Assembly (NCBI RefSeq): GCF_000633515.1
Contig: NZ_AYMP01000029.1
Location: forward strand, 93,836-157,835
Direction of reading: 5' to 3'
DNA from: Morganella morganii H1r
Lineage (GTDB): Bacteria; Pseudomonadota; Gammaproteobacteria; Enterobacterales; Enterobacteriaceae
DNA length: 64,000 nucleotides
Below, piece by piece: positions 10,290 to 19,638 of this stretch. The translations under genes were made by a program, and so were the position numbers. Below the pieces are notes generated by a model. It had not been told where the DNA came from, did no database searches, and saw only the letters and a list, made by a program, of their open reading frames with translations. Numbering within the stretch: the stretch's first letter is position 1; every line of letters starts with the position of its first letter.

Positions 10290-11351
10290 ATGACAACACT
10301 GAAAGACCTGATCCGCGCGATCCCGCCTCTGAATCACGCGGCCATGCAGGCGGCAGAGCAGCATATCAACGGGTTGGCCAAGCCGCCGCGCAGTCTCGGC
10401 CGCCTGGAAGATCTGGCGGTGCATCTTGCCGGCATGCCGGGGATTGACCATCCGGATAATCTGCCGAAAGAAATTATTGTAATGTGTGCGGATCACGGCG
10501 TATTTGCAGAAGGTGTCGCCGTTACCCCGCAGGAAGTCACTGCTATCCAGGCGCGCAATATCCAGAAACAGCTGACCGGTGTCTGCGCGGTTGCCCGCAG
10601 CAGCGGCACCAGCGTACTGCCGGTGGATATCGGCATTGACTGCGATCCGATCGATAACATGATTTCCCTGAAACTGGCACGCGGCTGCGGCAATATCGCC
10701 AAAGGCCCGGCAATGTCTTATGCCGATGCAGAGCATCTGCTGGTTGCCAGTGCAGAGCTGGTAAAACAGCGGGTTGCCGCCGGGATCCGCGTTGTCGGCA
10801 CCGGGGAACTGGGGATCGCCAATACCACCCCGGCGTCTGCGATGATCAGCGTCCTGTGCGGGCTTGATCCGCATGATACCGTCGGTATCGGCGCCAATCT
10901 GCCGCTGGATCGCGTCTCGCACAAAGAAGCGATCGTCAGACAGGCTATCGCGGTGAACAAGCCGGATCCTGCAGATGCTATTGATGTGCTTGCCAAAGTC
11001 GGCGGGTATGATCTGACCGGCATGACCGGTGTGATTCTGGGTGCCGCCGTCTGCGGTATTCCTGTCGTGCTCGACGGCTTTTTATCTTACGCCTGCGCCA
11101 TCGCGGCCTGCCGTCTGGCGCCTGCTGTCCGGGACTATCTGATCCCGTCCCACTTTTCTGCCGAGAAAGGCGCGGGTATCGCGCTTGAACAGCTCGGTCT
11201 GAAACCTTTCTTATATTTGGATCTCCGGCTGGGTGAAGGCAGCGGTGCGGCATTAGCCATGTCCGTTATTAATGCCGCATGCAGCATGTATTGTCATATG
11301 GGGCATCAGGCCGGGAGTGGTTTCACTCTGCCGCCATCCCCCACCCGGTAA
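10290..11351 (+). CDS. cobT: Nicotinate-nucleotide--dimethylbenzimidazole phosphoribosyltransferase
   Basis: CobT makes alpha-ribazole 5'-phosphate from nicotinate mononucleotide and the lower-ligand base. The sequence has KPPRSLGRLEDLAVHLAGM, VMCADHGVFAEGV, GTGELGIANTTPASA, and the C-terminal LRLGEGSGAALA with the catalytic glutamate. The start is the ATG at 10290; a GTG at 10275 is also in frame. This is the last biosynthetic gene of the operon; a LysR gene follows 31 nt later. Confidence 0.95.
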   Translation: MTTLKDLIRAIPPLNHAAMQAAEQHINGLAKPPRSLGRLEDLAVHLAGMPGIDHPDNLPKEIIVMCADHGVFAEGVAVTPQEVTAIQARNIQKQLTGVCAVARSSGTSVLPVDIGIDCDPIDNMISLKLARGCGNIAKGPAMSYADAEHLLVASAELVKQRVAAGIRVVGTGELGIANTTPASAMISVLCGLDPHDTVGIGANLPLDRVSHKEAIVRQAIAVNKPDPADAIDVLAKVGGYDLTGMTGVILGAAVCGIPVVLDGFLSYACAIAACRLAPAVRDYLIPSHFSAEKGAGIALEQLGLKPFLYLDLRLGEGSGAALAMSVINAACSMYCHMGHQAGSGFTLPPSPTR

Positions 11352-11382
11352 AATGGATTATATTTTTAGGGAGTAAAACGCC

Positions 11383-12294
11383 ATGCGAAAGAAGATCCCG
11401 AAAACGGATTTACTGATCACCTTCGAAGCTGTTGCACAGTATGAGAGCTACACCCGGGCAGCGGAAGAGTTATCACTGACCCAGAGCGCGGTTTTCCGTC
11501 AGATAGCCGCGCTGGAAGAATTTCTGAATGTGTCGCTGTTTCATCATGTCCGCAAACGCATTTTCCTCAGTGATGCCGGAAAACATTACCTCGGACTGGT
11601 GCATGACACGCTGGATAAGCTGGAGAAAGACACCCGGGATATTATGTCCTGGCAGTCATCACAGCAGCTGTTTGAACTGGCGGTAACGCCGACCTTCAGT
11701 ACACACTGGCTGATCCCGAACTTACAAAGCTTCCGGGAGAAACACCCGGAAATCGCATTAAGTATCAGCGCATTAACCACCCCGGCAGACTTTACCAGCC
11801 TGAAATACGATGCGGCGATCATGCGTGAGGATTTCTGTAATCCGTGGCCGGATTTTGAATATCTGTTTGAGGAAGAGCTGGTACCGGTCTGCAGCCGCAT
11901 GCTGTGGCGGGATGACAGTATCAAACTCACCACCAGCCAGGTGCTGGAAGAGTTTACCCTGCTGCATCAGACCACCCGCCTCGATGCCTGGAGTGACTGG
12001 TTCCAGCTCTCCGGCATTCACAATCCGAAAACCCGGGTCGGCCCGCGCTTTGATCTGCTTTCGATGCTGATCTCCGCTATCCGCTCAAATCTCGGCGTGG
12101 CATTACTGCCGCGTTTTGCTATCCAGAAAGATCTGGAAAACGGCGATCTGGTGATCCCGTGCGACCTGCCGATGAGTACCGGTAACCGCTTTGTCCTTAC
12201 TTATAAAGAGGACAAAAAAGGATCACTCAATCTGCGGAAATTCAGTGACTGGATCCATGAGAAATCACGGGAAAAAGAACTGATTTTGTCTTAA
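11383..12294 (+). CDS. LysR-family transcriptional regulator
   Basis: The N-terminal winged helix-turn-helix covers about residues 8-67, with FEAVAQYESYTRAAEELSLTQSAVFRQIAALE. The rest is a LysR effector-binding domain, including VTPTFSTHWLIPNL, which resembles the GcvA-like subgroup. It is 303 residues. It lies only 31 nt after cobT on the same strand with its own terminator, so it may be cotranscribed with the end of the cob operon. Nothing in the sequence shows what it regulates. Confidence 0.85.
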   Translation: MRKKIPKTDLLITFEAVAQYESYTRAAEELSLTQSAVFRQIAALEEFLNVSLFHHVRKRIFLSDAGKHYLGLVHDTLDKLEKDTRDIMSWQSSQQLFELAVTPTFSTHWLIPNLQSFREKHPEIALSISALTTPADFTSLKYDAAIMREDFCNPWPDFEYLFEEELVPVCSRMLWRDDSIKLTTSQVLEEFTLLHQTTRLDAWSDWFQLSGIHNPKTRVGPRFDLLSMLISAIRSNLGVALLPRFAIQKDLENGDLVIPCDLPMSTGNRFVLTYKEDKKGSLNLRKFSDWIHEKSREKELILS

Positions 12295-12299
12295 TCAAT

Positions 12300-12333
12300 A
12301 CGTCCTCTGCTGATACAGAGGGCGTGCTTTTTG
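12300..12333 (+). terminator. Rho-independent terminator after the LysR gene
   Basis: The near-palindrome ACGTCCTCTG...CAGAGGGCGT is followed by a run of T. It lies just after the LysR stop and would end the cob/LysR transcript. Confidence 0.8.
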
Positions 12334-12568
12334 TTGTCTGCATTATCCGGATAACAATACGTCACCTCTGTTTTTTAATATAAAAATATAATATCAAAAT
12401 AAATATAAATACTTCACAAAAAGATATATTTGAACCCGTCATATATCGCCTGCTATATTACCCGCGCAGATAAATTATGTACAAGCCTGTTTTTATCATT
12501 ATTTATTTCATTGCCAAACTGACAATCTGATATACTTATCTCATATCACATTATTTTACGAGGCAAAC
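12334..12568. promoter_or_regulatory. AT-rich upstream region of the toxin-antitoxin cassette, with a palindrome
   Basis: No gene is seen here. Base composition drops sharply compared with the LysR gene. An inverted repeat TGATAT (12528-12533) and ATATCA (12543-12548) overlaps a TATACT at 12531-12536. This layout would suit autorepression of the downstream cassette by its antitoxin. The operator role is inferred from position only. Confidence 0.4.
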
Positions 12569-12814
12569 ATGAAAGTCAGCATAAACAATTTTAATCAAAA
12601 CATCATTTCAATGATAAAAAATCCGGATTTATCAGAAGGTGAGGATATCCTTATTTATGATGATAATAATGAGTTAGCGGGTGTCATAATCCAACCCAAA
12701 CTTTATCAGTTTATCATTAATAAGATAAACGAAATTGAAGATGCTGAAGATAGTGCTGTCAGTTACAGCCATGATTCAGACACCATATCACTGGATGATC
12801 TATTAAAGGAATAA
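12569..12814 (+). CDS. Putative type II antitoxin (Phd/RelB-like)
   Basis: The 81-residue protein starts MKVSINNFNQNIISMI. Its N-terminal half, including EDILIYDDNNELAGVIIQPKLYQFI, resembles the beta-alpha fold of Phd/YefM-type antitoxins. The acidic C-terminal half (EIEDAEDSAVSY, TISLDDLLKE) is the sort of tail that wraps a toxin. It begins a three-gene set with the small gene at 12817 and the RelE-type toxin at 12966. The family assignment is from shape and context, not a strong motif. Confidence 0.6.
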   Translation: MKVSINNFNQNIISMIKNPDLSEGEDILIYDDNNELAGVIIQPKLYQFIINKINEIEDAEDSAVSYSHDSDTISLDDLLKE

Positions 12815-12816
12815 CA

Positions 12817-12966
12817 ATGGATAACCCTGAGTTTACGGATGAACGCAACGACAACGAAATTGATAAAAAACTGGCAGAGCAGGCCGAAATGGAAAGGCTG
12901 AGTTTTACCAGACAAAGTATCAAAAATTTTAAAACGCTGGAGCAGTTATTAGAGGAGAATAAATAA
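12817..12966 (+). CDS. Small charged protein between antitoxin and toxin genes
   Basis: A 49-codon frame begins with ATG at 12817, two nt after the antitoxin stop, and ends in TAA at 12964-12966. That stop overlaps the ATG of the toxin gene (TAATG). The product is highly charged (DERNDNEIDKKLAEQAEMERL) with a helical C-terminus ending EQLLEENK. The tight coupling on both sides argues that it is translated. It may be the true toxin-neutralising peptide, a third component, or a remnant of a RelB-type antitoxin. No recognised family. Confidence 0.55.
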   Translation: MDNPEFTDERNDNEIDKKLAEQAEMERLSFTRQSIKNFKTLEQLLEENK

Positions 12967-13223
12967 TGTATAACGTTAAATTCTCCCCGAAAGCTGAAAA
13001 AGAATTAAAAAAACTGGATAATGTATACCGGAAGCGGCTGTTAAACAAATTAGTTCTTTTAAAAGAGAGTCCGCGTTCAGGACCTAATATAAAATCAATG
13101 CAGGGAACAACTAACCGCTATCGTTACCGGATGGGAGATATCCGTGCCATATATGATATTATTGATGATGAACTTGTTGTTTTAATAGTAAAAGTTGGCT
13201 GGCGCGGCGATATTTATGATTAA
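12966..13223 (+). CDS. RelE/ParE-family toxin
   Basis: The 85-residue basic protein has the RelE/ParE pattern: YNVKFSPKAEKELKKLD at the N-terminus, then NIKSMQGTTNRYRYRMGDIRAIYDI, and the closing strand LVVLIVKVGWRGDIYD. Proteins of this type cleave ribosome-bound mRNA or poison gyrase; which one applies cannot be told here. It is translationally coupled to the small upstream gene and followed by a strong bidirectional terminator. Confidence 0.85.
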   Translation: MYNVKFSPKAEKELKKLDNVYRKRLLNKLVLLKESPRSGPNIKSMQGTTNRYRYRMGDIRAIYDIIDDELVVLIVKVGWRGDIYD

Positions 13224-13243
13224 CCGGAATCTTATTTTGTGAA

Positions 13244-13269
13244 GACGTGATACCAAACAGTATCACGTC
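13244..13269. terminator. Bidirectional terminator between the toxin gene and loiP
   Basis: A perfect 10-bp stem, GACGTGATAC and GTATCACGTC, with a 6-nt loop and T-rich sequence follows. It sits between convergent genes and can serve both. Confidence 0.8.
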
Positions 13270-13286
13270 TTTATTATGAGGAATAA

Positions 13287-14039
13287 TTACTTTTTATCTT
13301 CCGCGATACGCTTACGGATATTCTCTGCGCGCTCTGTGGTCGGCGGGTGAGAATCAAACATGCTGTTCTGCCCTTTATCCATTTTCGCGAGTTTTTCAAA
13401 ACTGGTCGCCAGACCTTCAGTGGAAATGCCGCGTTTTTTCAGCAAATCATAAGAGTAATTGTCGGCCTCCGTTTCCTGATGCTGAGAGAACTGGGCATTC
13501 ACCAGTTTTACCCCCATATCAGCAAACTGAGAATTACTCAGCTGGGATGCAATACCGCCCGCTGAACCTGCTGCGGTTTTTGCCGCCACGGCAGCATAAG
13601 CCACCTGCATGGCTTTCTTAGTATGGCCGAGACCGACATGTCCTAATTCATGCCCGAGAACACCTTCGATTTCATTGTCATTCATCATGTCCATCAGGCC
13701 GCTGTAAACACGGACACAGCCGTTCGCCATCGCCCAGGCATTCGGCTCATTGGTCATATACACTTTGTAATTCACTTTGGTGCCGTTAACGTCAGAGCCC
13801 AATGATTTGGCAATTTTATTCATACGGGCAGTATACTGGCTTGATGCCGGTGCGACCTGGTTTTGGGCATCCATCTCTTTACAGGCGCCGTCAGTCAGTT
13901 TCACCATATCCGCATCGGTCAGGGTTGCGGCCTGAAATAACTGACCACCGGACTGTGCCAGCGAGTCGTAATTCATATTCTGGCAACCGGCCAGAACAAC
14001 AGCAGATACCGCGAGAGCAGAGAGTGTCTTTAATTTCAT
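13287..14039 (-). CDS. loiP: M48-family metalloprotease lipoprotein LoiP
   Basis: The N-terminus is a lipoprotein signal with lipobox VLAGC (cysteine about residue 19). The zinc-binding HExxH is in GVLGHELGHVGLGH, with the third ligand in QETEAD. At 250 residues it matches E. coli LoiP (YggG), an outer-membrane-associated metalloprotease linked to low-osmolarity response. It is a single-gene unit. Confidence 0.9.
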   Translation of the reverse strand: MKLKTLSALAVSAVVLAGCQNMNYDSLAQSGGQLFQAATLTDADMVKLTDGACKEMDAQNQVAPASSQYTARMNKIAKSLGSDVNGTKVNYKVYMTNEPNAWAMANGCVRVYSGLMDMMNDNEIEGVLGHELGHVGLGHTKKAMQVAYAAVAAKTAAGSAGGIASQLSNSQFADMGVKLVNAQFSQHQETEADNYSYDLLKKRGISTEGLATSFEKLAKMDKGQNSMFDSHPPTTERAENIRKRIAEDKK

Positions 14040-14151
14040 TATATTCGTTTCCGTTTTTTACAGGGTATATCTCCTGCCTTTGAAAATATCAATACAGGTT
14101 TATCCGGCACCAGCAGTCTATTCTGAAAAACAGCCATAACACTGCCGTACC

Positions 14152-14186
14152 GGCAAAAAAAATCGCCCCGTATCAACGGAGCGATT
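14152..14186 (-). terminator. Rho-independent terminator of btuR
   Basis: The imperfect stem AATCGCCCCGT / ACGGAGCGATT (14161-14186) has an A-run on its left, a T-run on the minus strand. It lies just past the btuR stop codon. Confidence 0.75.
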
Positions 14187-14215
14187 GTAATGACAAACTG
14201 TATTTACGGGATGAA

Positions 14216-14806
14216 TTACCAGTCGATACCTTTCTGTGCCTGAATGCCGCTGTCAAATGCGTGTTTAACCGGACGCAGTTCACTGACGGTGTCTGCCAGA
14301 TCTGTGATATCCCGGTGACATCCCCGGCCGGTAATAATCACGCTCTGGTTTTCAGGGCGGTTTTTCAGGTAACTGATAATCTCATCCAGGTCGATATAAC
14401 CGTAGCGCACCATATAAGTCAGTTCGTCCAGCACCACAAGGTCATAAGACGGATCCTGTAACATTGCTTTACCGAACTGCCATACTTCCTGTGCCGCTTT
14501 GGTGTCGCCTTCTTTATCCTGCGTGTTCCAGGTAAAACCGGTGGCCATAATATGAAATTCAACCCCCAGTTTTTCCAGCACATTGCGCTCGCCGCACTCC
14601 CACTGGCCTTTGATAAACTGCACCACGCCCACTTTCATACCGTGTCCGGCGGCGCGTGTCGCGGTACCAAAGGCCGCTGTGGATTTCCCTTTCCCGTTAC
14701 CGGTGAAGACCATCAGGACCCCGCCGGTCTTCTGAGCCGCGGCAACGCGCCCGTCGACATGCTCTTTCAGTTTCTGTTGCCGTTGTTGATAACGTTCGTC
14801 GCTCAT
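14216..14806 (-). CDS. btuR: Cob(I)yrinic acid a,c-diamide adenosyltransferase
   Basis: BtuR/CobO transfers the 5'-deoxyadenosyl group from ATP to cob(I)alamin or its precursors. The P-loop variant FTGNGKGKSTAAFGTATRA is clear, with VVLDELTYMVRYGYID and IITGRGCHRDITDLAD later. At 196 residues it is standard. It is separate from the cob operon but completes it functionally, since the window's operon has no other adenosyltransferase. It lies just downstream of the fumarase gene on the same strand. Confidence 0.95.
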   Translation of the reverse strand: MSDERYQQRQQKLKEHVDGRVAAAQKTGGVLMVFTGNGKGKSTAAFGTATRAAGHGMKVGVVQFIKGQWECGERNVLEKLGVEFHIMATGFTWNTQDKEGDTKAAQEVWQFGKAMLQDPSYDLVVLDELTYMVRYGYIDLDEIISYLKNRPENQSVIITGRGCHRDITDLADTVSELRPVKHAFDSGIQAQKGIDW

Positions 14807-14832
14807 GCAAACTCCTCAGGGAAAGTGTTGGC

Positions 14833-16491
14833 TCAGGCAGGCTGGCCTGCCACGCATTTCTCACATTTTTTCGTCTGAACCTGTTCGAAGAAGTTGTTCC
14901 CTTTATCATCCACCAGGATAAAGGCCGGGAGCCCTTCCACTTCCATTTTCCAGACCGCTTCCATACCCAGTTCAGGGTATTCCAGAATGTCCAGGCTCTT
15001 CACATATTCCTGAGCCAGAATCGCCGCAGAACCGCCGATGCTGCCCAGATAGAAGCCGCCGTGTGCTTTACAGGAATCGGTCACCGCCTGACTGCGGTTT
15101 CCTTTTGCCAGCATAAGCATACTGCCGCCCTGCGACTGGAACAAGTCCACATACGGATCCATCCGGTTACCGGTGGTCGGGCCGAGAGAGCCGGAAACCA
15201 GGTCTTCCGGTTTTTTCGCCGGACCTGCATAGTACACCATATGATCTTTGAAATACTGCGGTAATCCCTGTCCGCTGTCCAGACGCTCTTTCAGTTTCAT
15301 ATGCGCGATATCACGGGCAATGATGAGCGGGCCGCTGAGAGAGACACGGGTGGAGACCGGATATTTGCTCAGCTCTTTCAGGATTTCCGCCATCGGCCGG
15401 TTCAGGTCGATGCTGACCATGTCGCTTTCATTCTCTTTGCGCATCGATTCCGGAATGTAGCTTGCCGGGTTGTATTCCAGTTTCTCCAGCCAGATCCCGT
15501 CTTTGGTGATCTTCCCTTTGATATTACGGTCAGACGAACAGGACAATGCCAGACCAATCGGGCAGGAACCGCCGTGACGCGGCAGGCGGATCACACGGAT
15601 ATCGTGGGCAAAATATTTACCGCCGAACTGAGCACCGAAACCGAACTCACGGGTGGCTTCCAGCAGTTCCTGCTCCAGCTCACGATCACGGAAGGCACGT
15701 CCCAGCTCATTACCGGTATCCGGCAGATTGTCATAATATTTGGTTGATGCCAGTTTCACCGTTTTCAGGTTCATTTCCGGTGAGGTGCCGCCGATACAGA
15801 ACGCAATATGGTACGGCGGGCAGGCAGTGGTGCCGAGATACTTCATTTTGTCGATCAGGAATGCTTTCAGGCGATCATGTTCCAGAATCGCTTTGGTTTC
15901 CTGATACAGCGCGGTTTTGTTGGCAGAGCCGCCGCCTTTGTTGATAAACAGGAAGTGATATTCCGCGCCTTCGGTGGCCAGGATATCAATCTGTGCCGGT
16001 AAGTTAGTGCCGGTATTCACTTCCGTGTACATATCCAGCGCCGCATTCTGTGAGTAACGCAGGTTCTCACGCTGGAATGTGTTGTAGATACCACGGGATA
16101 AGCATTCCGCATCATTGACACCGGTCCACACCTGCTGGCCTTTTTTCGCCACGATAGTCGCGGTACCGGTATCCTGACAGTTCGGCAGAACCCCTTTGGC
16201 AGAAATTTCCGCATTGCGCAGCAGTTGCAGCGCGACATATTTGTCGTTTTCGCTGGCGTCAGGATCGCTTAAAATCTGCGCCACCTGTTTCTGGTGTGCC
16301 GGACGGAGGAAATAGGAAGCATCATGCACGGCCTGCTGAGCAATCAGCGTCAGCGCTTCAGGTTCAACCTTAAGCATCTCACGGCCTTCAAATGTCGCCG
16401 TGGAAACATGCTCCCTGCTCAGCAAATAATAGTCCGTTTTATCTTCCGATAACGGGAATGGCTCCTGATACTCAAAAGTTTTATTTGTCAT
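14833..16491 (-). CDS. fumA: Class I (iron-sulfur) fumarate hydratase
   Basis: Oxygen-sensitive [4Fe-4S] fumarase interconverting fumarate and malate. The protein follows E. coli FumA/FumB closely along its length, with [12 protein letters not shown] carrying a cluster cysteine, [34 protein letters not shown] and [10 protein letters not shown]. The ATG at 16491 fits better than the longer frame starting at 16500, which is a GTG. Neighbours are btuR downstream and a carrier of the DAACS family upstream, which may supply dicarboxylates. FumA and FumB cannot be told apart here. Confidence 0.93.
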   Translation of the reverse strand: MTNKTFEYQEPFPLSEDKTDYYLLSREHVSTATFEGREMLKVEPEALTLIAQQAVHDASYFLRPAHQKQVAQILSDPDASENDKYVALQLLRNAEISAKGVLPNCQDTGTATIVAKKGQQVWTGVNDAECLSRGIYNTFQRENLRYSQNAALDMYTEVNTGTNLPAQIDILATEGAEYHFLFINKGGGSANKTALYQETKAILEHDRLKAFLIDKMKYLGTTACPPYHIAFCIGGTSPEMNLKTVKLASTKYYDNLPDTGNELGRAFRDRELEQELLEATREFGFGAQFGGKYFAHDIRVIRLPRHGGSCPIGLALSCSSDRNIKGKITKDGIWLEKLEYNPASYIPESMRKENESDMVSIDLNRPMAEILKELSKYPVSTRVSLSGPLIIARDIAHMKLKERLDSGQGLPQYFKDHMVYYAGPAKKPEDLVSGSLGPTTGNRMDPYVDLFQSQGGSMLMLAKGNRSQAVTDSCKAHGGFYLGSIGGSAAILAQEYVKSLDILEYPELGMEAVWKMEVEGLPAFILVDDKGNNFFEQVQTKKCEKCVAGQPA

Positions 16492-16500
16492 TATATTCAC

Positions 16501-16880
16501 TCGTATTAAATCAGAAAAATGAAGAACCTATTGACTCATAATTTAAAAAATAAAATTACCTGTCCCGATTATGGTGGCTTATTGTGCACGAAAACAAATG
16601 ATTAAAATGAAGAAGTTGGTGAATTTCATGAAGGAACAGACCGGTATAACACCACTGTTTAACAATTAAAAAATCAATGTCAAAACAACCAGATAAACTA
16701 TTAATTAACGATTTTAAAATGAGAAAATAACATATTGTCGTTACATTTGATGATTGGATTAAATTTATAAAATAAAAACCTAAAGTTTATTTTATAAAAA
16801 GTGAGATCTTAATACAGAAATACAGATCAATGAAAATGTAAAAGTGTTAAGCGGGTCATGAGATACAAACGTCAGATATA
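16501..16880. promoter_or_regulatory. AT-rich upstream region of the fumarase gene
   Basis: About 380 nt without a gene. It is markedly AT-rich and should carry the minus-strand promoter of the fumarase gene. I could not find a convincing FNR or CRP palindrome. No small ORF with a plausible start was seen. Confidence 0.4.
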
Positions 16881-16917
16881 AAAAAACACAGGTGAAAACC
16901 CGCACCTGTGTTTTTTT
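16881..16917 (-). terminator. Rho-independent terminator of the DAACS carrier gene
   Basis: The stem ACACAGGTG (16886-16894) and CACCTGTGT (16903-16911) is flanked by an A-run on the left and a T-run on the right, so it could work in both directions. It follows the stop codon of the carrier gene. Confidence 0.85.
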
Positions 16918-16935
16918 CATACCTGAAATACGTTT

Positions 16936-18234
16936 TCAGCCTGCTTTTTTCAGCAGCTCCGGCTCTGCCATATCAACAACCGTTACCGGCGCTTTTCCGT
17001 GGCAACCTTCCCCGTAATGTTCGCCTTCCCAGCGTCCGACAATCGCGGCGCCCATGGCGTTACTCATCACGTTAGTTGCGGAGCGGCCCATATCGAGGAA
17101 CGGATCGACGCCCATCAGCAGAATTAATCCGGCTTCCGGAATATTAAACTGTGTCAGTGTGGCGGCAATCACCACCAGCGAGGCACGTGGCACACCGGCC
17201 ATACCTTTGGATGTCAGCATCAGGATCAGCAGCATGGTTATCTGATCCCCCATGGAAATCTCAATATTACAGGCCTGGGCGATAAAGATAACCGCGAAAG
17301 AGCAGTACGCCATAGAACCGACGAGGTTAAAGGAATAACCAATCGGCAGCACAAAGCTGGCAATTTTATTGGAAACACCGAACTGCTCGAGCTGCTTCAG
17401 TGTGCCCGGGAAAGCCGCTTCGGAACTGGAGGTGGTAAATGCCAGCAGCGCCGGTTCGGTAATCCCTTTGGTCAGCCGCAGAATACAGCGCCCGGTGATC
17501 AGTACCGCCAGGCCGATTAACACCAGCCATAATGTTGCCAGTGTCAGGTAGAATTCACCCATAAAAATACCGGCTTCCAGCAGCACCACCAGCCCGCGCT
17601 CGGCGATCATACCGGAAATGGCGGCAAACACCGTCAGCGGGGCAAACAACATGACATAGCCGGTCAGTTTCAGCATCAGGCTGACGACGGACTCCAGCAA
17701 TGTCAGAATCGGTCTGCCTTTCTCACCGATTGCGGAAAGCGCTATTCCCATAAAAATAGAGAAAACAACAATCTGCAAAATCTCATTACGGGCCATAGCA
17801 TCAACGATACTGGTCGGGATCAGATGGGCGATAAAATTTTTCACCGAAAACGCGGCGGTCGCCACATTGTCCACCACCGTATCCGCCGGTGCCACAAAGT
17901 TAATTCCCGCACCCGGTTTAAGCAGGTTAACAATCACCAGCCCGAGTGTAATCGAAATAAAAGAAGCGCAGACAAACAAAAACAGTGTCTTGGAGAAGAC
18001 CCGGCCGAGTGTCCGCGCATCCCCCATTTTCGCAATACCCACCACCAGCGTGGAGACGATCAGCGGCGCGATAATCATTTTAATCAATCGCAGGAAAATA
18101 TCCGTCACCACTGAGATATCAGCGGAATATTGCTGATTAAACCCGGGTGTGGCCAGTTTATTCAGCGCAAAGCCGACAATCACCCCGATAAATAACGCAG
18201 CCACAATCCAGGTTGTTAAACTTCTTGACTTCAT
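16936..18234 (-). CDS. Dicarboxylate/amino acid:cation symporter (DAACS family)
   Basis: The 432-residue membrane protein has the two re-entrant-loop signatures of the family, FTTSSSEAAFPGTL and SKGMAGVPRASL, and the TM8 substrate segment DPFLDMGRSATNVMSNAMG. The usual NxDG motif of TM7 reads NLVGS here. The aspartate in DMGR and the following arginine, which contact acidic substrates in homologues, are kept. It lies upstream of fumarase on the same strand but has its own terminator. It may carry C4-dicarboxylates or glutamate/aspartate; which one cannot be decided from sequence. Confidence 0.88.
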   Translation of the reverse strand: MKSRSLTTWIVAALFIGVIVGFALNKLATPGFNQQYSADISVVTDIFLRLIKMIIAPLIVSTLVVGIAKMGDARTLGRVFSKTLFLFVCASFISITLGLVIVNLLKPGAGINFVAPADTVVDNVATAAFSVKNFIAHLIPTSIVDAMARNEILQIVVFSIFMGIALSAIGEKGRPILTLLESVVSLMLKLTGYVMLFAPLTVFAAISGMIAERGLVVLLEAGIFMGEFYLTLATLWLVLIGLAVLITGRCILRLTKGITEPALLAFTTSSSEAAFPGTLKQLEQFGVSNKIASFVLPIGYSFNLVGSMAYCSFAVIFIAQACNIEISMGDQITMLLILMLTSKGMAGVPRASLVVIAATLTQFNIPEAGLILLMGVDPFLDMGRSATNVMSNAMGAAIVGRWEGEHYGEGCHGKAPVTVVDMAEPELLKKAG

Positions 18235-18694
18235 ACTATCTCCATAATGCTGATGTACTTAATCCCCCGGAGACTTTAAAAAATCTGATTAATTTCTTCT
18301 GAGCCTGACAGCCGCAGAAAAAATCATGAGCAGAAAGTGAGGGAGTTCAGAACAAAACTGACATCTGCCTTTAACAAAATGAACAATAAAATACACCGCT
18401 ATTGACATAGTGATGTGTTATTTTACTGGGCGGACCGTACATTATTCCGCCATTACTTTGTTGCAGATAAAGGATTCCGTAACAGATGTTACGTAATAAA
18501 GTGTATTTTAAACCATTTTTTACATCACATTAACAATGATGTTGTTTTTTTATACTACCGGCCGGTTTTCAGATGAAAAATACGGCTCTCCTGAAATCAT
18601 ACTCTTTTTTTATTTGATGTCCCTCTCTTTTATTGTTTAATTTTTTGTTGCTGATAAAATCATCACTTTATTATTTTTCATTAAAAAAATTAAT
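18235..18694. promoter_or_regulatory. AT-rich upstream region of the DAACS carrier gene
   Basis: About 460 nt without a credible gene. It should contain the promoter for the minus-strand carrier. No repeat or recognisable regulator site stood out apart from homopolymeric T stretches. Confidence 0.35.
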
Positions 18695-18725
18695 GTTAAA
18701 GGCGGCATCACATGCCGCCTTTAAC
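18695..18725 (-). terminator. Strong hairpin after the lipoprotein gene
   Basis: A perfect 14-bp inverted repeat, GTTAAAGGCGGCAT and ATGCCGCCTTTAAC, with a 3-nt loop, 20 nt past the lipoprotein stop codon. It is T-rich on the minus strand further on, so a terminator is the likely role. Confidence 0.75.
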
Positions 18726-18744
18726 ATCTCCGGTGAAAAAACAC

Positions 18745-19638
18745 TTATTTCGGCTGAATACCAAAACCGCTGAAATTACCGGTCTGTGTGATAAAGGTAT
18801 TGTAGTATTCATTTTCCGCCACCGTATTGGATGACGCGGACCCGGCGGAAGCAGACACCAGATCCATCATGGTCTGGTGGATCTCTTTTTTCAGATCGTC
18901 ATGAATATCCGGATTATCCGATTCTTTAATCTGCTTCAGCAGCCCGGTTAATTTCAGGGCCTGTTTCTGCGTTTCCGCATCTTTAAACTGCGGCTCCGGA
19001 ATAGTGTAATCGAAGGTCATATTCACCGAGTCTTTCAGCTCATCACCCGGCGCAACCGGCTGTAATTTTTCGCCGTAATCCGATTCGATATAGGCCATCA
19101 GTTCTGCTTTATCAAAACACTTGGTTTTAATATTGCCGGCAGACTGGCGGTTACTGGTGGTAATCTCTGCCGGGAACGCCGTACCGACAGGGTAACTGCA
19201 ATTAAACAGATTGTGGTCAATCAGGGTGGCATTGCTGCTGCGTACCGGCATCTGCAAATCATGGCCGTTAATGGTGACATCATACAGCGCCGGTTTAAAG
19301 CGATCGCTCTGCCCTTCCACCGCATAGATCTCAGACAGCATATAATAGACGTGATTATCCGGGTTAATAATGCCGCCGCTGTTATTGTCATACACCATAA
19401 AATTCTGTTTCTCACCCTTCGCATTCTCAATGCTGTGCATACCCGGTGATAATGTCAGTTTCCCGGTGGTACCCGGTTCGGTGGTGTATTCTTTATCATC
19501 CACTTTAAAGGTCAGTGTGGTGTCAGCCGGGTTGCTGTACCAGAATTCATTTTTCGTGCTGTCCGGATCCAGGCTGTCACAGGCGGCCATTAATAATACG
19601 GCAGAACCTAATACACTTAGTTTTAATGCGGTTTTCAT
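18745..19638 (-). CDS. Hypothetical lipoprotein
   Basis: The ATG at 19638 gives MKTALKLSVLGSAVLLMAAC, a lipoprotein signal with lipobox LMAAC. Upstream in-frame ATGs at 19653 and 19650 exist but lengthen the signal unnaturally. The mature part has a beta-rich domain (TTLTFKVDDKEYTTEPGTTGKL), then a helical C-terminal half with QALKLTGLLKQIKES. I do not recognise the family. It is monocistronic with its own terminator. Confidence 0.75.
   Translation of the reverse strand: MKTALKLSVLGSAVLLMAACDSLDPDSTKNEFWYSNPADTTLTFKVDDKEYTTEPGTTGKLTLSPGMHSIENAKGEKQNFMVYDNNSGGIINPDNHVYYMLSEIYAVEGQSDRFKPALYDVTINGHDLQMPVRSSNATLIDHNLFNCSYPVGTAFPAEITTSNRQSAGNIKTKCFDKAELMAYIESDYGEKLQPVAPGDELKDSVNMTFDYTIPEPQFKDAETQKQALKLTGLLKQIKESDNPDIHDDLKKEIHQTMMDLVSASAGSASSNTVAENEYYNTFITQTGNFSGFGIQPK

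Noticed and set aside
1..11351. Cobalamin riboswitch for the cob operon
   Set aside because: The operon's start is outside the window; no B12-box-like leader lies between the genes seen here.
12511..12536. sigma-70 promoter TTGCCA / TATACT before the toxin-antitoxin genes
   Set aside because: The spacing between the two boxes is only 14 nt. The TATACT may still be a -10 box, but I do not claim the pair.
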